A stretch of 64,000 bases of DNA from Methanofollis liminatans DSM 4140 (GCF_000275865.1 NZ_CM001555.1:1075706-1139705), one strand, 5' to 3'; shown: positions 24,241 through 33,753, counted from the first letter of the stretch. Notes: generated by a model not told the origin, from the sequence alone. A program made the numbers and translations.

Positions 24241-25158
24241 CTACGGCTCCCGGAGCGTCTCGCGGAAATGCACCAGGCGGGTGATGCAGTCGTTGTACGG
24301 TGCCGATAGGCCGTGTTTCTCCGCACGGGCGGCGATCGCCCCGTTCATGAAATCGATCTCGGTGGCGTTCCCGTGCAGGATGTCCTGGAGCATGGAGGCG
24401 TGGTGCCCGGCCGTGCTCGGGATCTGGACGTCGCGGAGAAAGGCGAGATAGTCATCGGCCGTCGGCCAGGGGACATGCACACTCTCCGCGGCCATCACCG
24501 CATACGCCTCGCGGATGACGTTCTCAATGACGCCCCAGACCGTCGGGTCGAGGAGTTTGCCGTACGGGACGTTCATCAGGGCGCCCAGCGGGTTTAAGGC
24601 CGAGTTATACAGGGTCTTCGCCCAGAGATCGCCCCTGATATGGCTGCTCGCCTCCACCGGTATGCCAGATCGCCTCACGAGGTCGACGAGGGCGTCCACC
24701 GCCGGATCGGCGCCGTCCGGGAACCGGCCGAGTTTCATCGGCCCGCCGACCACCGAGACGTGGACGCCGGCGTCGCCCTTCCACTCAAACCCGGTGATGA
24801 TCGTGCCCCCGATGACGCGGTCGGTATATTCGGCGATGATCTCCTCGTTGCCCAGGCCGTTCTGGAGGCTGACTGTATCGGTCCCCTGGATCACGCCGGC
24901 GAACTGCTCGCAGATCGACCGGGTGGCGAGAGACTTTGCGGTGATGAAGATATAGTCGAAGTGTTCGCCCTCGGGCACATCTTCGGACGCCGGGAACCGA
25001 TACGTCCCCTCGCCCCAGAGCCCGGTCATCACAAAGCCCCGCTGTGCGATCGCATCGGCATGACGCTTTCTGCAGACAGCATGGACCTCGCAATGGGGGG
25101 ACAGGCGGGCGGCAAGGCAGAGGCCGACCGCCCCTGCACCGAGTATCAGCACCTTCAT
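24241..25158 (-). CDS. panE: 2-dehydropantoate 2-reductase
   Basis: Ketopantoate reductase, making pantoate for coenzyme A. The 305-residue protein starts MKVLILGAGAVGLCLAARL with the Rossmann glycines, has the ITAKSLATRSICEQF segment in the NADP domain, LQNGLGNEEII, and the C-terminal helical domain with KTLYNSALNPLGAL containing the catalytic Lys and Asn. The longer upstream frame overlaps ogt and is rejected. Feedback control by CoA is known in archaea but leaves no sequence mark here. Confidence 0.93.
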   Translation of the reverse strand: MKVLILGAGAVGLCLAARLSPHCEVHAVCRKRHADAIAQRGFVMTGLWGEGTYRFPASEDVPEGEHFDYIFITAKSLATRSICEQFAGVIQGTDTVSLQNGLGNEEIIAEYTDRVIGGTIITGFEWKGDAGVHVSVVGGPMKLGRFPDGADPAVDALVDLVRRSGIPVEASSHIRGDLWAKTLYNSALNPLGALMNVPYGKLLDPTVWGVIENVIREAYAVMAAESVHVPWPTADDYLAFLRDVQIPSTAGHHASMLQDILHGNATEIDFMNGAIAARAEKHGLSAPYNDCITRLVHFRETLREP

Positions 25159-25190
25159 AGAATACGTATCGCTCCATGAATCCATAAAGA

Positions 25191-25625
25191 TCATCCCTTC
25201 CGGGACTCCATCGAGAGCAGGGCTCGTTTCATCTCAATCGACGGGGTGAACCCGCCGATCCCGCCCTTTGCCACCACCCGGTGGCAGGGGACGACGAGAG
25301 GCGTTGGATTCGTGCGCATCGCATTGCCCACCACCCGCGGCACGGTCCCTGCGGCGGCGGCGATCTCGCCATAGGTCGCCGTCCGCCCGTACGGGATCGC
25401 CCGGACGGCCCGGTAGATGCGTGCATACACGGAATCGCCCTCGGTCGCAACACTCGAAAGACCGGCAAGGGCGTCCGGGTTCCCGGCGAGATAGCGGAGG
25501 AAGGCAGGGTGGGCCGGCCCCTCCGCCGGTTCGCGCAGGAAGCGCACCTGCATGACGAGGTCGCCGCTCCAGACCATGTGGACGTGCCAGAGCCCGAACG
25601 GGCAGCTTCCCCCGGTTACGCCCAT
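25191..25625 (-). CDS. ogt: Methylated-DNA-protein-cysteine methyltransferase
   Basis: O6-alkylguanine-DNA alkyltransferase, 144 residues, repairing O6-methylguanine by self-alkylation. The active site is VVPCHRVVAKGGIGGF with the acceptor Cys, preceded by the recognition segment IPYGRTATYGEIA and the Arg finger in GNAMRTNPTP. The N-terminal domain is shortened to about 45 residues compared with Ada-C/Ogt proteins. Its ATG overlaps the end of the Rad3-type helicase gene by 10 bases, so two DNA-repair functions are translationally linked. Confidence 0.94.
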   Translation of the reverse strand: MGVTGGSCPFGLWHVHMVWSGDLVMQVRFLREPAEGPAHPAFLRYLAGNPDALAGLSSVATEGDSVYARIYRAVRAIPYGRTATYGEIAAAAGTVPRVVGNAMRTNPTPLVVPCHRVVAKGGIGGFTPSIEMKRALLSMESRKG

Positions 25626-27625
25626 TTCATCACCAGCCTGGAAAACCGGTCGAGGTCGCAGATCTCGGCTTCGTCCTGCATCCAGGGCGGAAGGCCGACC
25701 CGCACCCCCGGTTCGAGGAACCGCTCCTCGGCGAGGACGAGCACCCCGGTATCCTCGGGCGTCCGCAGCACCCGCCCGAGGGCCTGGAGGGCGCGGTTGA
25801 TTGCCGGGAGGGTGTACGAGATGAACTCGCCGTCGCGCCCGAACTTGTGGACGTAGTACTCGATCGTCATCTTCCTGACCGAGTTGTACGGGGCGAGCGG
25901 GAGGCCGACGACCATCGCCCCCCGCAGCATCTCGCCGCGGTAGTCGAGCCCCTCGCTCCATTTCCCGCCGCAGACCGCAAAGATGATCCCGGCTTTGCCC
26001 CGTTCAGGAAGGGAGATGAACTCCTGCAGGGCGGCGGTCGCCTCTGACGCCTCTCTGGGCTCGGTATAGACCGTCTTTCCGTTGATACGGCTCCCGCAGG
26101 CCTGTGCGTAGGTGTTGAGGATCTGGTACGACGGGAAGTAGACGGCAAGGTTCCCCCTCACCCGCGCGAAGGTTTTGATATAGCCGACGATCGCGTCGGT
26201 GTTCTTCTTATTCTGGCGCATCCGGTAGGCGGTCGTGACGTCTTTTGCGCAGACGACCAGACGATTTTCCCGCGGGAAACTGTTCGGGAGGGAGATCGTC
26301 CTGACCGGAAGGTCACCGAAGTAGTATTTCTGGTAGGCGGAGAGAGGCGAGAGCGTCCCGGAGATCAGAACGCATGCGGCGTGTGCTTTTCCTATCGCCT
26401 GCATTTTCTCGCCGGGATCGATGTTGCGCACCTCGAGTTCCACATGTCCTTCGGCTGAACGGTACAGGGGCAGGAAGGTCATGTCGCTACCGGCGCGGTA
26501 GACGCGGTACATGAACTCGGTGAGGCTCTCGACGGCGCTCTCCTTGTAGATCCCGGCGCTCTTGTTCTTCTCGGAGACCCGCTCGGCGATCTTCGAGAGG
26601 TCGCCCACGATCTCTTCGAGCCCCTTGTAGAGCGTTCCCCGCACCGCCATCCGGTGGAACTGCTCCGGGTCGAACCAGTCTTCGCCTTTCTGGGAGCGCT
26701 GCAGGGCCTCCATGAAGGCGGCCACGTTCGGGAGCACCTGCCGCACGGCGTTCACGTCCTTCATCGACCTGGAGAGGTGGGAGAGCTCGGTCATCGCCGC
26801 CTCAAGGGTACGATCTTCGAGGACGACGCTCTGGATGCCGGTCACGACGTCGCCGCAGTTGTGCGCCTCATCGATGAGGAGGAGGACGTCTTTGGGCTCC
26901 ACGTCGAGAGAGGCATAGAGCTGGTCGCGGATCTCGTCGTTGAAGAGGTGGTGGAAGTTGCAGACCAGGACGTCGGCCCCCCGTGCCGCCTGCATCATCG
27001 TCTCGTACGGGCAGAGCCCGTTGCAGAACCCGGCCAGATCCTCGGGTGCGATCGCCTCCTTCTTCACCCGGTCGGCCCTGGTGCGGAGGGTCTGCGAGGG
27101 TGCCATCCGAAGACCGCTCTCCTCGTCGCCCCGGACAAACACCCGGCTCTTAATGAAATAGGGACAGAGCAGGGGATGCTCCCTATCCATCTTCCTGATC
27201 TGCTCGTTGATCACCCGGTCCTCGGTCGGGACGAGCGAACCCTTCTGGGCCCGCTCCCGCATCAGCGACGATGAGAAGGCCTTCACGCCCTCACAGCGCC
27301 GGTACGGGTCCCCCTCGCCGCCGAGCGGGCACATCGAGCCTTTCCCGACGAGGTACGAGAAGGTCAGGGCGGGCTGCACCTTTCTCACGAGCGCCAGTTC
27401 CCTGATAAAGGTCGAGAGCTGCGAGATCGTCCGCACGGCGACGATCACCTTTCTGCCGTTGCTCTCTGCCAGCAGCGCCGAGACCACGCTCGACTTCCCG
27501 CTGCCGGTCGGGGCGTCGATCATGGCGATCCCGCCTTCGCGCGCCGTCTCTGCGGCGAATTCCAGCATCTCCCGCTGGTTCGGGCGGAAGCCCGGGTATG
27601 GGAACCACGCTTCAAGACGGTCCAT
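25616..27625 (-). CDS. Rad3/XPD-family DNA helicase (DinG-like)
   Basis: 5'-3' superfamily 2 DNA helicase of 669 residues. Motifs: FRPNQREML (Q-like), DAPTGSGKSSVV (Walker A), LLIDEAHNCGD (DEAH), and QALGRVLRTPEDTGV (motif VI). Cysteines near residues 99, 111, 155, 207 and 211 (GSMCPLGG, YRRCEG, PLLCPYF, FCNGLCPYE) fit the [4Fe-4S] cluster of XPD and DinG that opens DNA ahead of the enzyme. Likely role is nucleotide-excision-type repair or resolution of unusual DNA structures. First gene of the run with ogt, panE and mobA; no other XPD gene is seen in the window. Confidence 0.92.
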   Translation of the reverse strand: MDRLEAWFPYPGFRPNQREMLEFAAETAREGGIAMIDAPTGSGKSSVVSALLAESNGRKVIVAVRTISQLSTFIRELALVRKVQPALTFSYLVGKGSMCPLGGEGDPYRRCEGVKAFSSSLMRERAQKGSLVPTEDRVINEQIRKMDREHPLLCPYFIKSRVFVRGDEESGLRMAPSQTLRTRADRVKKEAIAPEDLAGFCNGLCPYETMMQAARGADVLVCNFHHLFNDEIRDQLYASLDVEPKDVLLLIDEAHNCGDVVTGIQSVVLEDRTLEAAMTELSHLSRSMKDVNAVRQVLPNVAAFMEALQRSQKGEDWFDPEQFHRMAVRGTLYKGLEEIVGDLSKIAERVSEKNKSAGIYKESAVESLTEFMYRVYRAGSDMTFLPLYRSAEGHVELEVRNIDPGEKMQAIGKAHAACVLISGTLSPLSAYQKYYFGDLPVRTISLPNSFPRENRLVVCAKDVTTAYRMRQNKKNTDAIVGYIKTFARVRGNLAVYFPSYQILNTYAQACGSRINGKTVYTEPREASEATAALQEFISLPERGKAGIIFAVCGGKWSEGLDYRGEMLRGAMVVGLPLAPYNSVRKMTIEYYVHKFGRDGEFISYTLPAINRALQALGRVLRTPEDTGVLVLAEERFLEPGVRVGLPPWMQDEAEICDLDRFSRLVMKWA

Positions 27626-27698
27626 TGCAGTATTCTATGCCCCCGACAAATATGGAATGTTGGGTCGCGGGGCGACAGTGTTCTCCGCTGCCGATGAG

Positions 27699-27709
27699 AT
27701 AGTTTTAAG
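27699..27709 (+). promoter_or_regulatory. Box A upstream of MscS gene
   Basis: TAGTTTTAAGT lies about 28 bases before ATG 27734, placing initiation at or next to the start codon; no ribosome binding site is visible, so a leaderless mRNA is likely. This supports ATG 27734 over the upstream GTG at 27719. Confidence 0.45.
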
Positions 27710-27733
27710 TATGACCCTGTGCGTCTGCCATAT

Positions 27734-28681
27734 ATGGCGGCAGGCGACTTCCTCCAGTTTTTCATCCTCTGTGCTGTGACTTTTGCGGCGTGGGCGATAG
27801 CCTACTTCTACCCGGACGAGACGCTCTCGCGCATCGCCTTCACGCTCCTGGTCGTCACGATCCTCTACTTTGTCCTCAGGATTGCGCTCGAACGCGGGGT
27901 TTTGAGGACGATAAAAGACGCAAAAATGCGGTATTCGTTCAGGAAGGCGGTATCGGTCTTTTATATCGTCGCCGTCGCCGCCGTCGCCGTGCGCATCTGG
28001 ATCGACGACCCGCAGAGTCTCCTCGTCGCCTACGGCATCATCGCCGCCGGGATCGCCATCTCCCTCCAGGATTTCTTCAAGAACTTCGTCGGAAGCATCG
28101 TCATCTTCCTCGGCGCCGCATATACGGTCGGCGATAGGATCGCCATCGGCAAGACCGCCGGCGACGTGATCGACATCGGCCTCATGAGCACCACCCTGAT
28201 GGAGATCCTGGAGTGGGTCGGCGGCGACCAGCCGACCGGGCGGATGGCGATCGTTCCGAACGGGCGTATCCTCACCGAAGCGGTGATCAATTACACCCGG
28301 GACTATAACTTCATCTGGGACGAGATCACCGTCCCGATCACCTATAAAAGCGACGTTTCAGCGGCGATCGACCTCTTCCTCGGCATTGCCCGGGAGGAGA
28401 CCCGGGAGAGCGCGGTGCTCGCCGAGCGAGAGATCGCCGCCGCCGGAGGGAAGTACTATCTGCTCCAGCGGGGGTTCGAACCCACCGTATTTACCACCCT
28501 CACCGACAACTGGGTGAGCCTCACTCTCCGCTACGTCACCGCCGTCAGGGAGCGCCGGGCCGTCAGGGACCGGATCAGCCGGCGGATCCTGACCGGGATC
28601 GCTGCATCGGACGCCATGGAGGTGGGATCCTCCACGATGACCCTCTCAGGGAGTCTCTCGGTGGAGAACGACCGGCGGTGA
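27734..28681 (+). CDS. MscS-family mechanosensitive channel
   Basis: A 315-residue small-conductance mechanosensitive channel that releases solutes on hypo-osmotic shock. Four hydrophobic helices are seen; the pore helix and following beta domain read YGIIAAGIAISLQDFFKNFVGSIVIFL in family form, then YTVGDRIAIGKTAGDVIDIGLMSTTL and MAIVPNGRILTEAVINYT, which are MscS hallmarks (all listed in pieces). The C-terminal part is a regular alpha/beta MscS tail without extra domains. Convergent with no neighbour; purB follows after 46 bases in the same direction. Confidence 0.93.
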   Translation: MAAGDFLQFFILCAVTFAAWAIAYFYPDETLSRIAFTLLVVTILYFVLRIALERGVLRTIKDAKMRYSFRKAVSVFYIVAVAAVAVRIWIDDPQSLLVAYGIIAAGIAISLQDFFKNFVGSIVIFLGAAYTVGDRIAIGKTAGDVIDIGLMSTTLMEILEWVGGDQPTGRMAIVPNGRILTEAVINYTRDYNFIWDEITVPITYKSDVSAAIDLFLGIAREETRESAVLAEREIAAAGGKYYLLQRGFEPTVFTTLTDNWVSLTLRYVTAVRERRAVRDRISRRILTGIAASDAMEVGSSTMTLSGSLSVENDRR

Positions 28682-28727
28682 TCCCTGCCGCCCCTTTTTT
28701 ACCGCCAGAAACCCATGATATCCACAT

Positions 28728-30068
28728 ATGGCGATCCACCCGATAGACTACCGGTACGGCACCCCTGAGATGAAGGCCGTCTGGGGAGAGGAGAACCGGT
28801 TCAGGTGCATTGTGGCGGCGGAGGTCGCCCTTGCGCAGGCCGAGGCGGCATGCGGCGTGATCCCGGCCGATGCCGCTGAAACGATCGCGCGGTGCGCCAG
28901 GATGGCCACCCTTGCGCGGGCGAACGAGATCGAGGCCGAGATCAACCACGATATGATGGCGGTCGTGAAGGCGGTCACCGAGGTCTGCGGCGACGCGGGG
29001 CGCTGGATCCATTTCGGCGCCACCTCGAACGATATCCTGGACACGGCGACCGGTCTGCAGATGAAGGCGGCGATGGACCTTATCGAGGCGAAACTCCGGG
29101 CTCTCCTCGCCGTCCTCCTCCGCCGGGCCGGGGAAACAACACACCTCGTCTGCGTGGGGCGCACCCACGGGCAGCACGGCGTACCCACGACCTACGGGCT
29201 GCGGTTTGCGATCTGGGCGAGTGAGGTCGGCAGGCACATCGAGCGCCTCGGCCAGATGCGGCCGCGGGTGGCGGTCGGGCAGCTCACCGGGGCCGTCGGG
29301 ACGCAGGCCGCCCTGGGGGCGAAGGGGCTTGAGGTCCAGCCCGCGATGATGGCGAACCTCGGCCTCTCCCCGGTCGATGTCTCGAACCAGATCATCGCCC
29401 GCGACCGCTATGCCGAGTATATCATGTTCCTCGCGAACGTGGCGACGACCCTCGACAAGATAGGGGTCGAGATCAGGTCCCTCCAGCGGACCGAGATCGC
29501 CGAGGTCGAGGAGGCCTTCGGGAAGAAGCAGGTCGGGTCGTCGACGATGCCGCACAAGAGGAACCCGATCAAGAGCGAGCAGGTCTGCGGGCTCGCCAGG
29601 ATCGTCAGGGCGATGGTCGAGCCGGCGTTGCAGAACAACACTCTCTGGGATGAGCGCGATCTCACCAACTCCTCCTGCGAACGGGTGGTCTTTCCCGAGG
29701 CATCGGTGCTCGCCGACCATATCCTCGCCCTGATGGTGAAGGTGCTGGAAGGGCTGACGATCCGCGAGGAGAACGTCAGGAAGAACCTGGACCTCCTCCA
29801 CGGCGTCAACCTCGCCGAGTCGGTGATGATCGAGCTGACGAAGCGCGGCATGGGCCGGCAGGAGGCCCACGAGGCCGTCAGAGTCGCCAGCATGACTGCC
29901 CTCGCCGAGAGGCGGCCGATCGCCGGTGTGCTCGGGGAGGACCCGGCGGTCGCCGCCGTCCTTGACGGTGCAGAGATCGCCGCCCTCCTCGACCCGGAGA
30001 ATTATATCGGGACGGCGGTGGAGCAGGTCGAGCGGGTGATCGCGAAACTCGCGCCGCTCGCGGCCTGA
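28728..30068 (+). CDS. purB: Adenylosuccinate lyase
   Basis: Purine-synthesis lyase acting on both SAICAR and adenylosuccinate, 446 residues. The fumarase/aspartase superfamily signature GSSTMPHKRNPIKSE is present with the mobile catalytic loop Ser; HFGATSNDILDTAT contains the conserved His/Ser region and GRTHGQHGVPTTYG the third conserved block. The T-run TCTTTTTT just after the stop may terminate transcription. No operon partner downstream. Confidence 0.97.
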   Translation: MAIHPIDYRYGTPEMKAVWGEENRFRCIVAAEVALAQAEAACGVIPADAAETIARCARMATLARANEIEAEINHDMMAVVKAVTEVCGDAGRWIHFGATSNDILDTATGLQMKAAMDLIEAKLRALLAVLLRRAGETTHLVCVGRTHGQHGVPTTYGLRFAIWASEVGRHIERLGQMRPRVAVGQLTGAVGTQAALGAKGLEVQPAMMANLGLSPVDVSNQIIARDRYAEYIMFLANVATTLDKIGVEIRSLQRTEIAEVEEAFGKKQVGSSTMPHKRNPIKSEQVCGLARIVRAMVEPALQNNTLWDERDLTNSSCERVVFPEASVLADHILALMVKVLEGLTIREENVRKNLDLLHGVNLAESVMIELTKRGMGRQEAHEAVRVASMTALAERRPIAGVLGEDPAVAAVLDGAEIAALLDPENYIGTAVEQVERVIAKLAPLAA

Positions 30069-30245
30069 TCGCTCTCTTTTTTATCTCTTTACCCGGGTGT
30101 GGGTAGCAGGCGCTCTCGTTTAGATTTTCCGGGAGAATCTCACGCTACAGGACGAGAAGGCCGCAAAAGATATGGTTCTTTGCCCTTTCAAGCAGGCAAC
30201 CCCTTCAAAGCGGCCTGACGATCGGCCGCCTTCACGCGCTGCCCG

Positions 30246-30417
30246 CCGGGGGATCTAACCCCGGATCCCCGCGTGTATGATTACCCCTGAATATGCGGGG
30301 ACAGGGAGGGCGGAGCTTCTCTCGATAGAACATGATGGGTGGGTGATCTGGAGTGGTTTGCCCGGCCCCCCCCCCAATCGTAACCGGCAGGGGGTCCGGG
30401 GGGCGGCAAGCCCCCCG
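30246..30417. repeat. Dispersed intergenic repeat, copy B
   Basis: The 585-base gap 30069-30653 contains no credible gene. 30246-30417 corresponds to copy A at 14120-14250, with an insertion of about 40 bases that includes a run of ten C (30366-30375). The terminal hairpin is GGGGGGC-GGCAA-GCCCCCC at 30398-30416. A companion module GGCGAAGGTCGCC with a following GGGGGCTCTGCCCC stem occurs at 30481-30515, whereas in copy A the same module sits directly upstream, so the two copies differ in module order. Confidence 0.6.
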
Positions 30418-30653
30418 AGAGGGGCTGCTCGGTCTTCTGCAACTCTCACCCTCCATGTACGGAGAGATGATTTAATGAACGGCGAAGGTCGCCTTTGCCC
30501 GGGGGCTCTGCCCCAGGACCCACGGGATGAAGATAGAGCCGGGAAGCCAACATCAATGATCATAAAGAGGGTTTTATTGTCCCCTACCCTATCCTGACGC
30601 GGGGGAACCGAGGGTTGCCAGCCCCCTGCAGCAAATCCTTTTTCTCCGAACTC

Positions 30654-31085
30654 TTACCCCTGCGCCGGGAACGACTGCCCCTCTTCCTGACCTGCGGCAG
30701 GGAGCGAGAAGTGCATCTGGACAAAGCGCCAGCCGTCCCAGGTGTTCATCAGGACGGCGGTCATGCGGCCGCGGAGCGCCTGCATCTTCCCGCCGGCGAT
30801 CGCCGTGATCTCGAAGGGCGCCGCCACCCAGGCGATGATCCCGTCGGCGGCGATGCGCAGGTCGCCGTACTCGACTGAGACGGTATCGCACTGCGCGAAA
30901 TCCCGCTCCATGCCGGCCCGCACCTGCTCGGGCCCTTCGGCCCACTCGTCCTGTCCGCACCCGATCGCAATGATCTCGGGCGCCATCAGTTCCATGACGC
31001 CGTCGGCGTCCTTCCTGTTGTATGCGGCGGCGTAGGCGTACATCGTCCTGACGACGGCCTCCCGCGTCTTGTCGCTGAGAAACAT
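30654..31085 (-). CDS. NTF2-like (SnoaL/ketosteroid-isomerase fold) protein
   Basis: A 143-residue soluble protein with the cone-shaped NTF2-like fold: an N-terminal helix YAYAAAYNRKDADGVMELMAPE (two adjoining pieces), then strands VSVEYGDLRI, IIAWVAAPFEI, RMTAVLMNTWDGWRFVQMHFS. This group holds enzymes and binding proteins alike, and no catalytic residue is diagnostic here, so function is open. Stands alone between two non-coding blocks, transcribed away from the surface-protein gene at 31403. Confidence 0.8.
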   Translation of the reverse strand: MFLSDKTREAVVRTMYAYAAAYNRKDADGVMELMAPEIIAIGCGQDEWAEGPEQVRAGMERDFAQCDTVSVEYGDLRIAADGIIAWVAAPFEITAIAGGKMQALRGRMTAVLMNTWDGWRFVQMHFSLPAAGQEEGQSFPAQG

Positions 31086-31402
31086 CGGTACTGAATGGCA
31101 CAGGATAGAGTTAGCCTTTTGCGGTCCTCCATTGCGTGCCTTGGTGGTGGTTCTGCACCCCTGATGTACTCAGGATAGAGTCATGAGTCACGTCTCTGGA
31201 GCACATTTCCGGATGGCACTTCAGCCGGGCGATTTCATGAGTTAATCACTTGTATTATACATTTCGGCAAATAATAACCTCTTTATCCTACTTTCGCCAG
31301 AAAGTACTTCATTGGCCATTTCGGGTAATTAGAATGAATCCATTTACTCTTGGGGATCTATCGCCTGTTCTTTTCTGCCTGAACTGGGTGGAGTCGCATA
31401 TA

Positions 31403-33499
31403 ATGATACGAGACCATTCCAGACCTGACAGTCGGTGGCTGCGCTGGCTTGCCGCAACGCTCCTCCTGCTCTTTCTCTTCAGTATCGCCCCGGCTTCGGC
31501 CGATCCCCTCGAACAAACGCGCCACGTCTTCATCAACGTCTCGAACGCCGACGGAGTGAAGTACGATCTCGACGGCGCCACGTACGGCGGGCCGAACAAC
31601 ACCTATTATATCAAGGCCGACGGCGGTGGCCTGAACGAGCTCCACATCACCGCTGATGCGGACAACGCCTATGGCCAGGTGACGACGAGCAGCGACCAGT
31701 CCGGTGTCTATTATGTTTCCAACACCGGCGGCCGCGGCTTTGACGATGACATCCTCCTCCTCCTGGCCGTGAACGGCACGGTCCCGGACGACTTTGCCGT
31801 GCACGTCAAGACGAGCGGCTACACCTGGACGCCCTCCTCGGTCACCAATCAGGTCCCGACGAACTACGCCTATATCGAGGGTGCGGTGAACGAGACCTTC
31901 ACGAAGGAGGATTTCCTGTACGGCCCGCAGACCTGGAAGCCCGGCCCGGGCAACGCCGAGCCCTATCTCCCACCCGGCCTGCCCCTGTACGAGTACCAGG
32001 ACGTCACCGACACGAGCAACACCTTCAGCCTGATGTTCATCGACCTTGACGTCGGGAACATGTACCCCTCGAAGTTCGGCACCATGCTCACCGACAACGG
32101 CGGTGCAAAGGTGGAGTACTCCTTCGAGAACCTGGAGACCTTCGCCGCCTTCAACGTCTACGGCTGGTGCCTCGCCGCCAACCAGGGCCAGGGCATTTCA
32201 TGGACCAACCGGGTGAACGCCGCCGGCGAGACAGTCGTCGGCACGAGCGGCTATGCCGTCGTCGGCATCCCGCCGGTGCTGACCTCGATCGAGGTCACGC
32301 CTGCGACCGCCGAGGTGGAGATCGGCACCTCGATGCAGTTTGCCGCCGCCGCCCTCGACCAGGACGACCGTACGATGAGCGACATCGCCATCGCCTGGTC
32401 GAGTTCTGACGAGACCGTGGGGACGGTGAACGCCACCGGCACCTTCACCGCCCTCGCTGCCGGCACCACCACGCTCACCGCCTCGAATGGCACGGTCTCG
32501 GGTACGGCCGAGGCGACCGTCAACGCCGCGCCCTCCGGTCCCCGGCCCCTCCCTGACTACAACAATGTTTTCTTCAAAGTCGCCAACGACGCCGGCGTGA
32601 AGTACAACGCCTTCGGGAACAACACCTACAACGTCCGGTTCGAAGGCTATGACCGCGGCCTCAACGCCCTGCACATATCCACCGACCCGGCAGTAAACTT
32701 CGGCCAGGTGACGGTCTCTGAAAACCAGAGCGGCACCTTCTATGCGACCGACTCGGGCGGTAAGGGCTATGAGGACGAGATCCTCCTCATGGTCGCCGTG
32801 AACGGCACGATCTCCGACGACTTCAGGCTGCACATCACCGCCGACGGCTACACCTGGACTCCGAACCCAGCGAGCAACCAGCCGCCGTCTCTTGACAACG
32901 TCACCTACCAGCCCGTCTCCCTCGACGAGATCTTCACCAAAGACGACTTCATTTACGGCCCGCAGATCTGGAAGCCGACCGGCAACGGTTTCGACTACCC
33001 GATCCATTTCGGCCAGGACATGAGCGACACGGCGAACACCTTCCAGGTGATGTTCATCGACCTGAACGCCGGCGTGCTCAGACCGAACGCTGACCTCGAG
33101 AACCGGGGTGCGGTGCGGATCAACTACACCGTCGAGAACCTCGACACCTTTGCGGCCTTCAACGTCTACGGATACTGCCAGAACTCAAACAACGGCGACG
33201 AGATGGTCGCCTGGACCAACGCCGTCCTGGCGCCCAAGGTGACGAGCGGCTACTCGGTCATCGGTGCCGGCCGGGCCGTCCTCTTAGGCGACGCCAACGA
33301 CGACGGCACGGTCAACCAGGCCGACACCCTGCGGGTGCTCAAGCAGATCGTCGGCCTCTCCTCAAAGCCCTCGGCCGACACCGAACTGTTCACGAAGACC
33401 GACGTCCACCGGAACGGGATGATCGAAGTAGGAGACGCCCTCTTCATCGCCCAGTACAACGTCGGGCTGCGGGATGCCTGGTTTGCATTGAGGGAATAA
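31403..33499 (+). CDS. Secreted surface protein with duplicated domain, Big2 and dockerin-like tail
   Basis: A 698-residue exported protein. A signal peptide (RWLRWLAATLLLLFLFS.., likely cut after ASA-33) follows ATG 31403; frames extending further upstream would place charged sequence before it. Residues about 41-305 and 380-620 are two copies of one unnamed domain sharing FINV/FKVANDAGVKY, GQVT..NQSGxFY..GG.G, LHVAVNGT.PDDF..H, YTWTP and NTFxxMFIDL. Between them is a Big2-like Ig domain (ITSIEVTPATAEVEIGTSMQF). The C-terminus is a dockerin-like pair of Ca-binding loops, GDANDDGTVNQADTLRVLK and KTDVHRNGMIEVGDALF. No membrane anchor at the end. Many N-glycosylation sequons (NGT, NVS, NDT). 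A role in the cell envelope is likely but undefined. Confidence 0.82.
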   Translation: MIRDHSRPDSRWLRWLAATLLLLFLFSIAPASADPLEQTRHVFINVSNADGVKYDLDGATYGGPNNTYYIKADGGGLNELHITADADNAYGQVTTSSDQSGVYYVSNTGGRGFDDDILLLLAVNGTVPDDFAVHVKTSGYTWTPSSVTNQVPTNYAYIEGAVNETFTKEDFLYGPQTWKPGPGNAEPYLPPGLPLYEYQDVTDTSNTFSLMFIDLDVGNMYPSKFGTMLTDNGGAKVEYSFENLETFAAFNVYGWCLAANQGQGISWTNRVNAAGETVVGTSGYAVVGIPPVLTSIEVTPATAEVEIGTSMQFAAAALDQDDRTMSDIAIAWSSSDETVGTVNATGTFTALAAGTTTLTASNGTVSGTAEATVNAAPSGPRPLPDYNNVFFKVANDAGVKYNAFGNNTYNVRFEGYDRGLNALHISTDPAVNFGQVTVSENQSGTFYATDSGGKGYEDEILLMVAVNGTISDDFRLHITADGYTWTPNPASNQPPSLDNVTYQPVSLDEIFTKDDFIYGPQIWKPTGNGFDYPIHFGQDMSDTANTFQVMFIDLNAGVLRPNADLENRGAVRINYTVENLDTFAAFNVYGYCQNSNNGDEMVAWTNAVLAPKVTSGYSVIGAGRAVLLGDANDDGTVNQADTLRVLKQIVGLSSKPSADTELFTKTDVHRNGMIEVGDALFIAQYNVGLRDAWFALRE

Positions 33500-33753
33500 T
33501 TTCTTTTTACAGCCCGAATGCCTTCCTCGGGCGCCTGATCAGAATGAACTCTCTATGGTTGTCTGCACCATGAAAATGAGAGAAAAATGCATGGACTTCT
33601 TGTCGGAAAGGTTAACTGCCTCCTCCACGTGAAGAAGGACAATATCACCATCCTCCTCTACGCCGGCATTCCGATCACCCTCGATAGCTATGAACACACG
33701 ATTATTGTCACCTGATCTGGAGGGTACACCTGGAAGACCTCTTTCTTCTGCCG

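Noticed and set aside
28470-28500. tRNA T-arm-like GGTTCGAACCC
   Set aside because: Inside the MscS coding frame with no acceptor or anticodon stems around it.
33587-33715. 42-codon open frame as a small gene
   Set aside because: No family resemblance and no ribosome binding site; more likely a remnant of the damaged PAS sensor or chance.
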